In this document: positions 1 through 9,165 of the stretch, piece after piece | Numbering within the stretch: the stretch's first letter is position 1 | How the letters are laid out: each line of letters starts with the position of its first letter | DNA from: Lactiplantibacillus songbeiensis | Lineage (GTDB): Bacteria; Bacillota; Bacilli; Lactobacillales; Lactobacillaceae | NCBI RefSeq assembly: GCF_005405125.1 | Contig: NZ_BJDL01000017.1 | Span: 51,636-115,635, forward strand | Direction of reading: 5' to 3' | Length of the DNA: 64,000 nt | The notes under the pieces: generated by a model | What the model was told of the DNA's origin: nothing | Database searches by the model: none | The model's input: only the letters and a program-made list of their open reading frames with translations | Translations under genes and position numbers: made by a program

Positions 1-307
1 GTTGAAATTGCCGCCTGCCGGTTGGTTCCTAAAATGCTGGAACGCCACACGGCTGAGCATTCTAGGAACCAACGACTCGGCTAAATGAGTGGACTAAGAA
101 TAATCAATCGTTAATTTTTTAATCCCCGTAGTTAACGGCGGGCGGGCCAGAATTGGCTCAGTGGTGTCGTTTATCTTGGTCGGCGATTTTCCGACTTAGA
201 TAAAGCCCGGCTTTCGAGACCGTTCTGTGGCTCGAAAACGCGGCCACCACGTTCCAGCCGATTCTGGCCCAACCAGAGTGGCAATTTAAACCAACTAGCA
301 CCAAGCG
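1..307 (+). repeat. Three-way-junction repeat, copy A (double form, left module deleted)
   Basis: The left end is cut by the window edge just inside the terminal inverted repeat (GTTGAAATTGCC). The right end is GGCAATTTAAACCAACTAGC followed by ACCAAGC. The left module (about 1-85) keeps its outer stem (GGTTGGTTCCTAAAATGCTG against GCATTCTAGGAACCAAC) but has lost the inner part between two short AACG-type repeats; compare 9933-10107. The right module (about 133-307) is complete, with an outer stem and two inner hairpins (arms at 171-183/191-203 and about 213-219/230-237). No convincing gene is present in this 424-base gap. Confidence 0.85.
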
Positions 308-424
308 TAATAACCAGATAGTTATAAAATGAACGCTATTTTTCAACGCTCATCTTAATCATCAGGCCCCAAACAAAAAGATCTCACAAGTAACGAGCAT
401 CACCTGTAAAGACCTTGAATTCAT

Positions 425-1591
425 TTACCCATTTAACAACTGTTCCCGCGCGGCCCGCCATAAAACAATACCCAATGTAACCAACATTAAGACGGTTACG
501 GTCATAAATAAAATTGCATATGAGAACTGGGCCACCATCATCCCACCGAATAATGGTCCGACCGCTCGACCTAGTGAGAGCGCCATATTGAAACGTCCTT
601 GATACTTACCGCGCTGATCCACTGCGGCCATATCATCGACCCACGCTGGCACAATTGGCAAGCCAATCACCTCACCAAGTGTTAACACAACCATAATCAC
701 AATGAAATCTACATATTGCCGGGCAAAAACCAGGCCTAGAAATGATAAGGCAAATAAGGTAATCCCAAAACCAATCTGCGTGCCAATCTTAAAACGTTCG
801 TTAAATAACGTTACGATTGGCTGACTCAAAATGATTAACAAGCCGTTAATCGTCCAGACTTCACTGTACCGCCGAAATGGAATGCCCAGATTAGTCATAT
901 GCACGGACAATAAACTTTCCCACAGGGCATAACTCAAATAAATTGAAAAAATCATCAAACAAATCAACCAGATCAATTGCCGTTTATTATGGGGTGTTTG
1001 ATCCGTTGTTTTCGCTTTGGCCGTGGTGGTCGTCTTCGCCGCTAATTGAACATTGAACGTACTTAACACAATAATCATCAGCCCGACATAACAAGCCGTC
1101 GTCACCATAAAGACCACGTTAATCCCCAAGTCTAACAAGTAACCAACTAGCAGCGTCCCAATCACGACCCCGACATTCAACGCTAAGTACAACATGTTAA
1201 AGACATACCGATTGGATTTCGTCGTCACGGTGGCCGCATAAGCATTAACCACCGTCATACTGATGCCATCACCGAACCCGACAATAATCAAACCCAAGGC
1301 ATACGGCCATAAGCTATGCCAAAAGATCAGCGTTGCTAAGGTCGCCGTCGAAATAATCACGCCTAAAATTGCCGTCCGATAAGGCTGCCAGTGATCAAAT
1401 AAATGACCACCGACATAGTTTCCCAGAATCATCGCTAGCGACATACAAAATAGCACGACCCCCGAGAACGTCAAGGTCTGCTTCAAATAATTGTGCATAT
1501 AGACCGTCGTTAACGGCCACATAAAAGCGGCGCCGGCGTTATTCAACAAATTTGCTAAAAACAGCCACCGCAGCCGAACTTCTTTTTGCAT
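425..1591 (-). CDS. MFS transporter (probable drug/metabolite efflux)
   Basis: This is a 388-residue integral membrane protein with about twelve hydrophobic segments. It has a major-facilitator motif-A-like loop between segments 2 and 3 (GGHLFDHWQPYR) and a hydrophilic central loop rich in Thr/Lys (around residue 195-210) separating two six-helix halves. Such proteins exchange small molecules against the proton gradient. The sequence does not reveal the substrate; the form is that of the sugar/multidrug efflux group. I take the ATG at 1591 because AGGTGAGG lies just upstream; a GTG nine bases earlier is possible. It is a single gene, with repeat copy A downstream and a small membrane gene upstream on the same strand. 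Confidence 0.85.
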   Translation of the reverse strand: MQKEVRLRWLFLANLLNNAGAAFMWPLTTVYMHNYLKQTLTFSGVVLFCMSLAMILGNYVGGHLFDHWQPYRTAILGVIISTATLATLIFWHSLWPYALGLIIVGFGDGISMTVVNAYAATVTTKSNRYVFNMLYLALNVGVVIGTLLVGYLLDLGINVVFMVTTACYVGLMIIVLSTFNVQLAAKTTTTAKAKTTDQTPHNKRQLIWLICLMIFSIYLSYALWESLLSVHMTNLGIPFRRYSEVWTINGLLIILSQPIVTLFNERFKIGTQIGFGITLFALSFLGLVFARQYVDFIVIMVVLTLGEVIGLPIVPAWVDDMAAVDQRGKYQGRFNMALSLGRAVGPLFGGMMVAQFSYAILFMTVTVLMLVTLGIVLWRAAREQLLNG

Positions 1592-1649
1592 TGTCCTCAC
1601 CTAAATTTTCCATTTTCTTCAGTATACGCGCTCACCTGGCCACCGCCTA

Positions 1650-1952
1650 CTAAAACTTGTGTTGAATCCGCGGATGCCAGATGGTGTAACACGATTCACT
1701 GACCAAGACAATCGCCAGTGAACAAAATAAGCTTAACTCCTGAGCTGACTTCGCATTTAATTGGCCCCTAATCGAGCGACCTTGTCGGCTAATCTGATAG
1801 ACTGACAAGCCTAAGACGCGTAGGTTAAAATGCGTAGCCGGTAATAAATGCGTTAAAAAATAACCGACCACTACCCCAATAAAAATAATCATCATCGCCA
1901 CTGGTATCCCCGCCAATAGTTCAATACTAAGTCGTAACCACCGATGTGTCAT
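1650..1952 (-). CDS. Small membrane protein of unknown function
   Basis: This is a 100-residue protein with two clear hydrophobic segments, at about residues 8-33 and 68-85, separated by a basic loop with SRQGRSIRGQ. I recognise no family. The reading frame stays open 29 codons further upstream, but the ATG at 1952 is preceded by GAGGGG at a good distance, so the short form is preferred. It lies upstream of the MFS gene on the same strand and may be co-transcribed with it. It could also be a decayed or over-called gene; confidence that it is expressed is only moderate. Confidence 0.55.
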   Translation of the reverse strand: MTHRWLRLSIELLAGIPVAMMIIFIGVVVGYFLTHLLPATHFNLRVLGLSVYQISRQGRSIRGQLNAKSAQELSLFCSLAIVLVSESCYTIWHPRIQHKF

Positions 1953-2067
1953 AAGCTGTCCCCTCGCTTTACTTTCATTATCGCGAGTTTCTGGCAGCAA
2001 CCAAGTCATTTTATCGATGATCAGCACTTTTTTCACCAAACGAACGCGGTCTTTCTTTAGTTAAGTT

Positions 2068-2118
2068 AACGCAAAAAAGACGGCCACCATCGCCTTTGCG
2101 ATCGGACCGTCTTTCAAC
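2068..2118 (-). terminator. Rho-independent terminator of the secreted-protein gene
   Basis: Read on the minus strand, AGACGGTCCG and GGCCGTCTTTTTT form a GC-rich stem followed by a T run, placed about 20 bases after the stop codon of the gene at 2138-2980. The loop itself holds a second small hairpin (ATCGCAAAGGCGAT). Confidence 0.85.
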
Positions 2119-2137
2119 TAATGTCATCTAACTAAAC

Positions 2138-2980
2138 TTAGAAGCTTAAAACACTAGATTTGCTGCTGGTAGCAACTTTCGTATAAGTGAAGTAGTTAGC
2201 CCCTTGACCGAGGTTTTCCTTCAAACGAACATTTTTACTGTTAACCACGTAGAATGTCTTGCTGCTCCGGAAACGTAAGTAGAAGTTTTCAGTCTTCTTA
2301 CCAACCTTGGCATCAACTTTCCAAAGATGCTTGTTGCTAGAACTTGCGGTATAAGTCCCGCTTAACAAGGTCTTGGTCTTAGCACCTGACTTGTAACGTT
2401 TAACGGTGATCTTCTTACCACTCGTTAACGTCCATTTCGTGTAGTAGCCTTTGTAGCTAGATGACTTCCAAGTCCCAGCAACGCTGCTGACCGTACCATA
2501 GTTTTTCTTAGCCGTGGTCTTTTTAGCAGTCGTCTTCTTGGTCGTAGTGGTCGTCTTTTTAGTCGTCGTGGCTTTCTTAACGGCGGTTACCTTAACAATC
2601 CGGTACATGTATGAATACTTACCTTGAGTGGCGTAAACGTATAAATCAGTACCCTTTTTGTAAGTCTTAGGTAATTTAACCGTAAACTTACCAGTCTTTG
2701 ATGATGCTGTTGCTGAAGCAATCTTGCTCTTTCCAGCGTTGGAATCCTTAGCACCCTTCTTAGCGTAAACCGTTACCTTGGCACCCTTAGTGGCAGTCCC
2801 GGTAACGGTTTTAGCGCTACTTGTTACACCGTCGACCGCAATGGTGGTCTTGGCGGCTTTCTTAGTTGCGGCTTGGGCAACTGTTGCTTGACTATTGGTT
2901 CCTAATGCTGCTGGGGCAAACAATGAAACGGCCGTAACCGTTGCTAATAAACCTGAGATTAACTTCTTTGAAGTTTGCAT
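2138..2980 (-). CDS. Secreted Lys/Thr-rich protein with Ig-like domain
   Basis: This is a 280-residue exported protein. An N-terminal signal peptide (KK, hydrophobic stretch, cleavage probably after about residue 37 in the VAQA region) is followed by a domain of about 85 residues that resembles bacterial Ig-like (Big) domains. Next come a low-complexity linker of repeated TTKK/TAKK units (about residues 140-160) and a C-terminal beta-rich domain of about 110 residues. There is no LPXTG motif, so retention would depend on charge; the linker is strongly basic and could bind teichoic acid or peptidoglycan. The ATG at 2980 follows AGGGAG. It is transcribed alone, with its own terminator downstream. 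Its role is unknown; a cell-surface or wall-associated function is inferred. Confidence 0.75.
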   Translation of the reverse strand: MQTSKKLISGLLATVTAVSLFAPAALGTNSQATVAQAATKKAAKTTIAVDGVTSSAKTVTGTATKGAKVTVYAKKGAKDSNAGKSKIASATASSKTGKFTVKLPKTYKKGTDLYVYATQGKYSYMYRIVKVTAVKKATTTKKTTTTTKKTTAKKTTAKKNYGTVSSVAGTWKSSSYKGYYTKWTLTSGKKITVKRYKSGAKTKTLLSGTYTASSSNKHLWKVDAKVGKKTENFYLRFRSSKTFYVVNSKNVRLKENLGQGANYFTYTKVATSSKSSVLSF

Positions 2981-3136
2981 CAAAAATAACTCCCTTTCTT
3001 ATTTCAGTCCATATTATAACCTCTTCGTTAAAATCAAGCTAGCTATCTGAATGAAACGCAACAAAGTTTTTAATAATTTTTCACAACTTAGGTGACTTTC
3101 TTAAACTGAATATCGACGATACCTAATAATGATTGT

Positions 3137-3142
3137 TATAAT
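3137..3142 (+). promoter_or_regulatory. -10 box of the SdpI-like gene
   Basis: A perfect TATAAT lies about 50 bases before the start codon of the gene at 3190. The -35 region is weak (CGACGA, 17-base spacing). This is the only promoter-like signal in the gap 2981-3189. Confidence 0.45.
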
Positions 3143-3189
3143 GTGAGTTAAGCGCAACCATTTAGCGTTAATTTGGAAAAAGGCGAGGC

Positions 3190-3549
3190 ATGTTCATGAT
3201 GCTTAATCAATACGGCCTAACCGGCTGTTTCTTAATCTTTCTACTTGTATGGGGCTATCAGTGGCGGCACATGCCAAAATTTCGATCCTTATGGGGTTAT
3301 ACCTCACGGCGAGCTGGTCAAAATAAAACGACTTGGCAGTTTGCTCAAAATTTCTACGCCATGCTCGGTGTTGAAATCTTCGGCCTGCTGACCATCGCCT
3401 CACTGGTCGGCCTTTTATTGCAGATTGCTTGGCTACAAAGTTCAACGTTACAAGTACTTGGCTTAGCATTAGGTCTGATTATGCAAAACGTGGCGACCGA
3501 ACGCGAATTACGGCATCAATTTCCTAGTAAGCCTACACCTAAAGTCTAG
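3190..3549 (+). CDS. SdpI-like small membrane protein
   Basis: This 119-residue protein has an N-terminal transmembrane segment (about 8-22) and a second hydrophobic region (about 58-90, one or two segments). Between them lies GYTSRRAGQNKTTWQFAQNF, which resembles the conserved segment of the SdpI family (GxRT-R-S--N-E-W--A). In Bacillus subtilis SdpI gives immunity to the SdpC toxin and acts as a signal-transducing membrane protein. No SdpABC toxin genes are nearby, so an immunity role here is speculative; many Firmicutes carry solitary homologues. The ATG at 3190 follows AAGGCGAGG. A degenerate repeat copy separates it from zwf. Confidence 0.6.
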   Translation: MFMMLNQYGLTGCFLIFLLVWGYQWRHMPKFRSLWGYTSRRAGQNKTTWQFAQNFYAMLGVEIFGLLTIASLVGLLLQIAWLQSSTLQVLGLALGLIMQNVATERELRHQFPSKPTPKV

Positions 3550-3594
3550 GACCCTAACCTAAGAACTTAATAATTGACCCGGGTAGTTTATCGC

Positions 3595-3735
3595 TTAGTA
3601 TTAGTAATGGTGGCTTTTCGGGTTAGTCAACATCCGGCTTATGCGTAGGCCCTTTGGCTCATAAACGTAGCCACCATGTTCCAGCCGATTCTGGACCAAC
3701 CAGCGTGATAAAGACTGGCAACATCCAAACTAATG
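3595..3735 (+). repeat. Three-way-junction repeat, copy G (single module, degenerate)
   Basis: Similar to the right module of the full element: GTGGCTTTTCGGGTTAGTC, then CCGGCTTATGCG, then GGCTCATAAACG, then CCACCATGTTCCAGCCGATT and CTGGACCAACCAG. The second inner hairpin keeps complementary arms (TTATG/CATAA) that differ from every other copy. The left half of the outer stem has decayed. Confidence 0.65.
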
Positions 3736-3798
3736 ACAGCTGACTATCAGTACCAACTAAAACTAATTTTTATAATTCTAAGTAAAGAAGTGAATTTG

Positions 3799-5280
3799 AT
3801 GAGTAAAGAAAAGATTGCCTTGTTCACCATTTTTGGTGGGACCGGCGACTTGGCCCAACGGAAGCTCTACCCCTCATTATTTAAACTATATCAAAAAGGT
3901 TATTTACAAGACCATTTTGCGGTGATTGGGACAGCACGGCGGCCTTGGACCGATGATCATTATCATCAAGTTGTCGCCGACGCCCTCGCATCATTACACG
4001 CTGACGCTGATCAAGTGACTGCTTTTGCCAGCCATTTTTACTACCAGTCACATGACGTGACGGATGTGCAACATTACATCACCTTAAAGCGACTCTCTGA
4101 AAAGCTGGATGCGCAATACGGCTTACAAGGCAACCGGATTTTCTACTTGGCAATGGCACCGAACTTTTTCGGGACGATTGCACGGCATCTCAAATCTGAA
4201 CACATTTTAACTAAAAACGGCTTTAACCGCGTCATCATCGAAAAGCCATTCGGCCATGATTTTGAAAGCGCCAAGACGTTAAATGATGAATTAGCTGAAA
4301 CGTTCGACGAAAACCAAATTTATCGCATTGACCATTATCTCGGTAAAGAAATGATTCAAAACATCGCGGCCATTCGTTTCGGCAACAATATCTGGGAATC
4401 TTTGTGGAATAATCGTTACATCTCTAACGTGCAGATTACGTTAAGTGAAAAGTTGGGCGTTGAAGAACGTGCCGTTTACTATGACAACAGTGGTGCATTG
4501 CGTGACATGGTCCAAAACCACATCATGCAGATTCTAAGTCTGCTCACAATGGATCAACCGGTGGAATTTACCGAAGATGACATCAATATCGAAAAAGTTA
4601 AGGCATTACGCAGCTTGCGGCCTTATCAGCCCGATGAAGTTGCCAGGAACTTTGTCCGCGGACAATACGCCCCAACTGAAACGGTCAAGGGCTATCGGCA
4701 AGAGGACAAGATCTCGCCAGAATCCAATACAGATACGTTTGTTGCCGGTAAAGTAATGATAGATAACTATCGTTGGTCAGGCGTACCGTTCTACATTCGG
4801 ACTGGTAAACGCTTAGCTGACAAATTCACACGGATCGATATTGTCTTTAAACGTCCAGTGATCAACATCTTCAATCATGACTTGGCTGATGATAAGACTG
4901 CTGATAACGGCTTAGCACCGAATATCTTAACCATCAACGTGGAACCCACGGAAGGCTTTGAATTACGGATGAATGCTAAGAATGTCGGCCAAGGCTTTGC
5001 AACGACACCAGTACAATTGAACTTTGACCACGATGCGACCGCTGCGGCTAACAGTCCTGAAGCATATGAACGGCTTCTACACGACATCTTAAACGGCGAT
5101 GCCACCAACTTCACCCATTGGCAAGAAGTGGCTTACTCGTGGAAGTTTATTGATGTCATCCAACGCTATTGGGACGAGCATCAACCAAGCTTCCCGAACT
5201 ACAAGCCTGGCACCATGGGGCCACAAGCGGCAGCCGATTTATTGGCAAAAGATGGTCATCGTTGGGTCTATCAAGGCTAG
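3799..5280 (+). CDS. zwf: Glucose-6-phosphate 1-dehydrogenase
   Basis: This 493-residue enzyme oxidises glucose-6-phosphate to 6-phosphogluconolactone with NADP+, the entry step of the oxidative pentose phosphate/phosphoketolase route. It has the N-terminal dinucleotide-binding motif (FGGTGDLAQRKL, about residues 12-23) and the signature RIDHYLGKE with the substrate-binding His and Lys. The length is normal for the family. The ATG at 3799 is chosen over an in-frame start 22 codons upstream because AAAGAAGTG precedes it and the protein then begins MSKEKIALF, as usual. It ends at a bidirectional hairpin shared with the convergent regulator gene. It is a single-gene unit; TATAAT at 3771-3776 could be its -10 box. 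Confidence 0.97.
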   Translation: MSKEKIALFTIFGGTGDLAQRKLYPSLFKLYQKGYLQDHFAVIGTARRPWTDDHYHQVVADALASLHADADQVTAFASHFYYQSHDVTDVQHYITLKRLSEKLDAQYGLQGNRIFYLAMAPNFFGTIARHLKSEHILTKNGFNRVIIEKPFGHDFESAKTLNDELAETFDENQIYRIDHYLGKEMIQNIAAIRFGNNIWESLWNNRYISNVQITLSEKLGVEERAVYYDNSGALRDMVQNHIMQILSLLTMDQPVEFTEDDINIEKVKALRSLRPYQPDEVARNFVRGQYAPTETVKGYRQEDKISPESNTDTFVAGKVMIDNYRWSGVPFYIRTGKRLADKFTRIDIVFKRPVINIFNHDLADDKTADNGLAPNILTINVEPTEGFELRMNAKNVGQGFATTPVQLNFDHDATAAANSPEAYERLLHDILNGDATNFTHWQEVAYSWKFIDVIQRYWDEHQPSFPNYKPGTMGPQAAADLLAKDGHRWVYQG

Positions 5281-5351
5281 ACGACCATTCATTAAAAGAA
5301 AACATGGGCCTAAAGTAGCCACCAACCTGCCAGGCCCAACCATACTAAAAC

Positions 5352-5401
5352 GAAAGACATCAAACTGATCGGTACTAACCAGTCAGCTTGATGTCTTTTT
5401 C
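5352..5401. terminator. Bidirectional terminator between zwf and the MocR regulator
   Basis: AAAGACATCAA and TTGATGTCTTTTT form a stem flanked by an A run on one side and a T run on the other, so it can end both convergent transcripts. The inner part (ACTGATCGGTACTAACCAGT) extends the stem with ACTG/CAGT. Confidence 0.85.
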
Positions 5402-6767
5402 ATTGTCCTAAACGTTCACAAATCGCAATCAACCGTGGCAACGCCACCTCTAAGTCCGCTAGACTTACGGCTGTAAAGCCTAACAAATAATAGTCATGGC
5501 TCGGCATCGCCTGCCAATTGGACTCTAACGGATAAATCCGAATATCAGCCTTGATTAACGCCGCCAATAAAGCAGGTTGCGAAATTTCAGGAATCCGAAT
5601 GACCATCTGTAGACCAGCGCCCGTCGCAATTGGCTGAATTCGATCGGTTGTTGCCAACAATTGTGTCAATCGCTGATATTTGCGCCGATTTAAGCCCCGG
5701 CTGCGGCTAATATGTCGATAGTAGGCACCACTGTCAAAATAGTTCACCATCGCTTGCTGCAGTAGTCCCGCGACCATGGCCGAGTGATACTGATATTGAC
5801 GATGATAGGCTGCCACTAAATGGGCCGGTAAGACTAAATACCCCATCCGTAACGTGGGATCGATCCCTTTAGCAAAAGTTCCTAAGTAGGCAACCTGGTC
5901 AGCTGTCGCGACCGATTGCAGGGCGGGCAATGGCTGCGTATGGTAGCGATATTCGCTATCGTAATCATCTTCAATAACTAAGCGTGATCCGGTAGCGGCC
6001 CACTGCAACAACTCTAATCGCTGGGCAATCGGCAACACATAGCCCAACGGAAACTGATGCGCCGGCGTCGTGTAAACATACTGCGGCTGGGCCGCCTTGA
6101 TCGCCGCTAACGAAACCCCTTGCGTCGTCACTGGCAGTGCCACCGTCGCCTTACCAGCCGCGGCTGCTAATTCCGTCAGGCCACGATACCCGGGATTTTC
6201 AATGCCTAAAGTCCCTGCAGGTAAGATGCTTAACAGTAATGCCAGTCCTTCTTTCGCTCCAGTCGTAATCACAATCTGATCCGGTTGACACTGTACGCCG
6301 CGAGTTGTGCGTAAAAAAGTCGTTAACCGTTGGCGTAACGCTGGCAACCCTTGCGCATTCGGATAACTCACCGGGTTCACCTCAGCTTGGCGTAACGCGT
6401 CACGAACAGCTTTTTTCCAAGCATTCCAACTGGGCTTCAATAATTTAGTCGCTCCATATCGAAAATCATAAGTCACTGGCTTAGGCGGCGTTGAGACTGG
6501 CATCGGTGCTGACTTGGAAACCGGGGTTGGCCAGGTTTTTAGCGTATTAAAAAAATAACCACTCCCCGGGACAGTGTGAACATAGCCTTCTGCCAATAAC
6601 TGGTCATAAGCTTGCTCAACCGTCGTTTTTGACACATTCATGGTTTGCGCCATGCGCCGAATCGACAACAATTGTTGCTGGTTACCCGACTTGGGCAAAT
6701 AACTGGCTTTTAATAACTGATAAAGTTGCAAATATAATGGCGTCTTTGAATCCCGGTCTAATGGCAT
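5400..6767 (-). CDS. MocR/PdxR-type GntR regulator with aminotransferase domain
   Basis: This 455-residue transcription factor has an N-terminal GntR winged helix (about residues 1-75, SIRRMAQTMNVSKTTVEQAY as recognition region). It is joined to a fold-type-I aminotransferase domain (about 110-450) that keeps the pyridoxal-phosphate lysine (GTFAKGIDPTLRMGY) and the DDYDSEYR motif. MocR proteins sense pyridoxal phosphate or an amino-acid adduct of it and often control a divergent operon. Here the divergent genes are an aminotransferase and dapA, so they are its likely targets (inference); the 100-base gap contains the palindrome ACAATTGT. The start is ATG 6767 after AAAGGA, with GTG 6770 as an alternative. 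It shares a terminator with zwf. Confidence 0.88.
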   Translation of the reverse strand: MPLDRDSKTPLYLQLYQLLKASYLPKSGNQQQLLSIRRMAQTMNVSKTTVEQAYDQLLAEGYVHTVPGSGYFFNTLKTWPTPVSKSAPMPVSTPPKPVTYDFRYGATKLLKPSWNAWKKAVRDALRQAEVNPVSYPNAQGLPALRQRLTTFLRTTRGVQCQPDQIVITTGAKEGLALLLSILPAGTLGIENPGYRGLTELAAAAGKATVALPVTTQGVSLAAIKAAQPQYVYTTPAHQFPLGYVLPIAQRLELLQWAATGSRLVIEDDYDSEYRYHTQPLPALQSVATADQVAYLGTFAKGIDPTLRMGYLVLPAHLVAAYHRQYQYHSAMVAGLLQQAMVNYFDSGAYYRHISRSRGLNRRKYQRLTQLLATTDRIQPIATGAGLQMVIRIPEISQPALLAALIKADIRIYPLESNWQAMPSHDYYLLGFTAVSLADLEVALPRLIAICERLGQ

Positions 6768-6867
6768 CACACAACTGTCCTTTCATTTTTGATAAAATTG
6801 TCACTTTCAAGCCAGACAATTGTTCTTTATTATAACCAATAACTAGAACGAGAGGAAGTTGTTAGCT

Positions 6868-8031
6868 ATGGCTGATACAAATCATATTATTAAAAACATT
6901 CAAGTCTCCGGCATTCGCCGTTTTGACGAGGCTATCAGTGATATCCCCGACATCATCAAATTAACGGTCGGCGAACCGGATCTTCCCACACCGGCTCACG
7001 TCAAAAAAGCTGGTATTCAAGCCATCCGCGACGACTTCAGCCACTATTCACCCTTAATGGGGTTTCAAAAACTACAAGCCGCAGCCAGTCGCTATTTTAA
7101 TCAAAAATATCAATTAAATTACGCGCCTAGTGAAATCATTGCCACGGTTGGCGCCACCGAAGCCGTGGCAACGGCCTTAATCACGTTACTCAATCCTGGT
7201 GATGCGGTTCTATTACCAACACCTTGCTATACCAGCTACGAACCAGTAATTGCCATGGCCCATGCCAACGTGATTCCCATTGATACGACAACAACCGGTT
7301 ATAAGTTAACCCCGGCAGGATTGGCGACCGCGATTCAGACGAATCATGACCAGCATTTAAAAGCAATTTTACTCAACTACCCGACTAACCCGACTGGTGT
7401 GACTTACACGAAAGCTGAATTAGCAGCCTTAGTCACCGTCATCAAGCAAGCTGGTTTAATCGTTATCAGTGATGAGATTTATAGTGAGATCACCTATGAA
7501 CAACCACATACTGCGCTAGCAACCTTGTATCCTGAACACACCGTCACGATTAACGGACTATCAAAATCTCATGCTATGACGGGCTGGCGTTTAGGCTTTA
7601 TTATGGCACCATTGGCATTGATTACTGAGATGAAGAAGACCCATCAGTACCTCGTCACATCGACAAGTTCCATCAGCCAAGTGGCCGGGATTGAAGCCCT
7701 GACCCATGGCCTCGATGATGGTCAAAAGATGCGGGCCATCTACCAAGCCCGACGCGATTACTTAGTCACCCGGCTCAGTGAAATTGGCATTAACTATATT
7801 TATCCAACCGGCGCTTTTTACTTATTCGCACAAGTCCCTGCTGCATTTAAAGGCACTAGTTGGGCCTTTGCCACGACACTAGCCCAACAAGCCCACGTGG
7901 CCGTAATTCCCGGATCAGCTTTTGGTGATGCCGGCGAAGGCTGGTTCCGGATTAGTTATGCCGCCAGTCAAGACGCTTTACGTGACAGCATGAACCGCTT
8001 AGCAACTTGGCTGACACAACTACAAGTTTAA
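6868..8031 (+). CDS. patA: PLP-dependent aminotransferase, probable N-acetyl-diaminopimelate aminotransferase
   Basis: This 387-residue class I/II aminotransferase carries the PLP-binding lysine in [16 protein letters not shown] and the NYPTNPTG and SDEIYSEI motifs. In lactobacilli this subgroup is annotated PatA, the aminotransferase of the acetylated diaminopimelate branch of lysine synthesis. Its position directly before dapA, which follows after a 17-base gap, supports that role. An aromatic or other amino-acid specificity cannot be excluded from sequence alone. The ATG at 6868 is chosen over TTG 6859 because AGAGGAAG sits about ten bases before it. It is divergent from the MocR regulator, which probably controls it. 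Confidence 0.85.
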   Translation: MADTNHIIKNIQVSGIRRFDEAISDIPDIIKLTVGEPDLPTPAHVKKAGIQAIRDDFSHYSPLMGFQKLQAAASRYFNQKYQLNYAPSEIIATVGATEAVATALITLLNPGDAVLLPTPCYTSYEPVIAMAHANVIPIDTTTTGYKLTPAGLATAIQTNHDQHLKAILLNYPTNPTGVTYTKAELAALVTVIKQAGLIVISDEIYSEITYEQPHTALATLYPEHTVTINGLSKSHAMTGWRLGFIMAPLALITEMKKTHQYLVTSTSSISQVAGIEALTHGLDDGQKMRAIYQARRDYLVTRLSEIGINYIYPTGAFYLFAQVPAAFKGTSWAFATTLAQQAHVAVIPGSAFGDAGEGWFRISYAASQDALRDSMNRLATWLTQLQV

Positions 8032-8048
8032 TTTATGGAGGATTTAAA

Positions 8049-8918
8049 ATGAATTTCGATCAAGCCCACTTAATCACCGCCATGGTCACCCCATTTGATG
8101 ATGACCAACAACTCGACCTAACCCGGTTAGCCGGTTTAATTGAACATTTGCTGGCCCACCAGACACAGGGAATTTTAGTTGGCGGCACGACTGGTGAAGG
8201 CCCCACCTTGAGTACCAATGAAAAGCTAACGTTATTTCAGGCAACTGCTAAGATTGTGGCTGGACGAGTGCCAATAATTGCCAATACCGGTTCGAACAAC
8301 ACCGCCGCAACCATTGCCTTTACGCGCCAAGTCAGTCAGATTGTCGGGATTGACGCTGCTTTAGTGGTTGTACCGCCTTACAACAAGCCTGATCAAGCTG
8401 GGATGTTAGCCCACTTTACCGCGATTGCTAATCAAGGTGGGTTACCTATCATGATTTATAATATTCCTGGTCGCGTCGTCGTCAAGATGGCCGTTGAGAC
8501 GGTCGTTAAGCTCGCCCAACATCCTAATATTATTGGGGTTAAGCAATGCACCTCATTGGAAGAATTGGCAACGATTGTTGAACAAGCGCCAGCTGACTTT
8601 TTAGTCTATACCGGTGAAGATAGTCAGACTTTGACTGCTCAGGCTTTAGGCGCTCAAGGCGTTATTTCAGTTGCCAGTCATCTCTTTGGCGATGACATGG
8701 CTACGATGCAGCAAGCCCTAGCCACTGGACAAGTACCGGTAGCGGCGAAGCTTCAGCGCCAATTATTGCCTAAAATGGCTGCCCTTTTCAGTTCGCCATC
8801 ACCGTCCCCAGTAAAGGCCGCTTTAAATACACAGCACCTGCTGGTCGGCGATCCGCGGTTGCCAATCTTGCCGCTAACCAACGCACAAACCATGACTTTA
8901 ACTAACCAATTAAAATAA
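8049..8918 (+). CDS. dapA: 4-hydroxy-tetrahydrodipicolinate synthase
   Basis: This 289-residue TIM-barrel lyase condenses pyruvate with aspartate semialdehyde, the committed step of the diaminopimelate/lysine pathway that feeds peptidoglycan. Visible signatures are [11 protein letters not shown], the tyrosine and arginine of YNIPGRV, and the Schiff-base lysine in IGVKQC. The ATG at 8049 has an excellent GGAGG upstream; the frame is open further up into patA but begins MNFDQAHL as expected. It is translationally close to patA and the two form one operon. The family also contains N-acetylneuraminate lyase and other pyruvate aldolases, but the gene partner favours DapA. Confidence 0.9.
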   Translation: MNFDQAHLITAMVTPFDDDQQLDLTRLAGLIEHLLAHQTQGILVGGTTGEGPTLSTNEKLTLFQATAKIVAGRVPIIANTGSNNTAATIAFTRQVSQIVGIDAALVVVPPYNKPDQAGMLAHFTAIANQGGLPIMIYNIPGRVVVKMAVETVVKLAQHPNIIGVKQCTSLEELATIVEQAPADFLVYTGEDSQTLTAQALGAQGVISVASHLFGDDMATMQQALATGQVPVAAKLQRQLLPKMAALFSSPSPSPVKAALNTQHLLVGDPRLPILPLTNAQTMTLTNQLK

Positions 8919-8919
8919 C

Positions 8920-8948
8920 TTGCTGGACTGAATCGCGATTGCTATAAT
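8920..8948 (+). promoter_or_regulatory. Promoter of the 43-residue ORF
   Basis: TTGCTG and TATAAT are separated by exactly 17 bases, directly after the dapA stop codon and 33 bases before the small ORF at 8981. The -10 box is perfect and the -35 box matches four of six positions. Confidence 0.6.
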
Positions 8949-8980
8949 GATGGCAAATACTAAGGAAAGCGGTGACGTCA

Positions 8981-9112
8981 ATGTGCGGTGGTTGGGTTAA
9001 CAGCGGCATGCCCTTCATGTGGATGGGCGGTTCCTTTTGGTTCTTTACGTTACTAGTCATCATTGCCATCGGTGCTTTAGTGGCCGTCAATCGTTCTCAA
9101 AACAAAAAATGA
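8981..9112 (+). CDS. Small membrane protein, 43 residues
   Basis: The ORF begins MCGGWVNSGMPFMWMGG and continues with a single strongly hydrophobic segment (SFWFFTLLVIIAIGALVAV) followed by a basic, hydrophilic tail (NRSQNKK). AAGGAAAGCGGTG upstream can act as a ribosome-binding site, a good promoter precedes it, and a strong terminator follows eight bases after the stop. The gene therefore sits in its own complete transcription unit. This arrangement is the main argument that it is real despite its length. I do not recognise a family; Gly/Met/Trp-rich short membrane proteins of this form occur in other lactobacilli. Confidence 0.65.
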   Translation: MCGGWVNSGMPFMWMGGSFWFFTLLVIIAIGALVAVNRSQNKK

Positions 9113-9117
9113 AGTCT

Positions 9118-9162
9118 AAAAGATGGTCCCAGTTTAACAACGACTGGAACCATCTTTTTTAA
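9118..9162 (+). terminator. Terminator of the 43-residue ORF
   Basis: GATGGTCCCAGT and ACTGGAACCATC form a 12-base stem with one mismatch, followed by TTTTTT; the A run on the other side makes it usable by the convergent gene at 9166-9810. Confidence 0.9.
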
Positions 9163-9165
9163 TCC

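Noticed and set aside
158..346. Open frame within repeat copy A (and similar ones at 9881-10153, 10196-10438, 18723-18914)
   Set aside because: They lie wholly or mostly in the repeat, recur only because the repeat does, have no ribosome-binding site, and their sequences change with the hairpin arms rather than like proteins.
2500..2580. Repeated TTKK/TAKK coding units as a tandem DNA repeat or CRISPR
   Set aside because: They are in-frame codon repeats of the secreted protein's linker, without spacer structure.
8902..9090. Minus-strand frame opposite the 43-residue ORF
   Set aside because: No ribosome-binding site or promoter on that strand; the plus-strand ORF has full signals.
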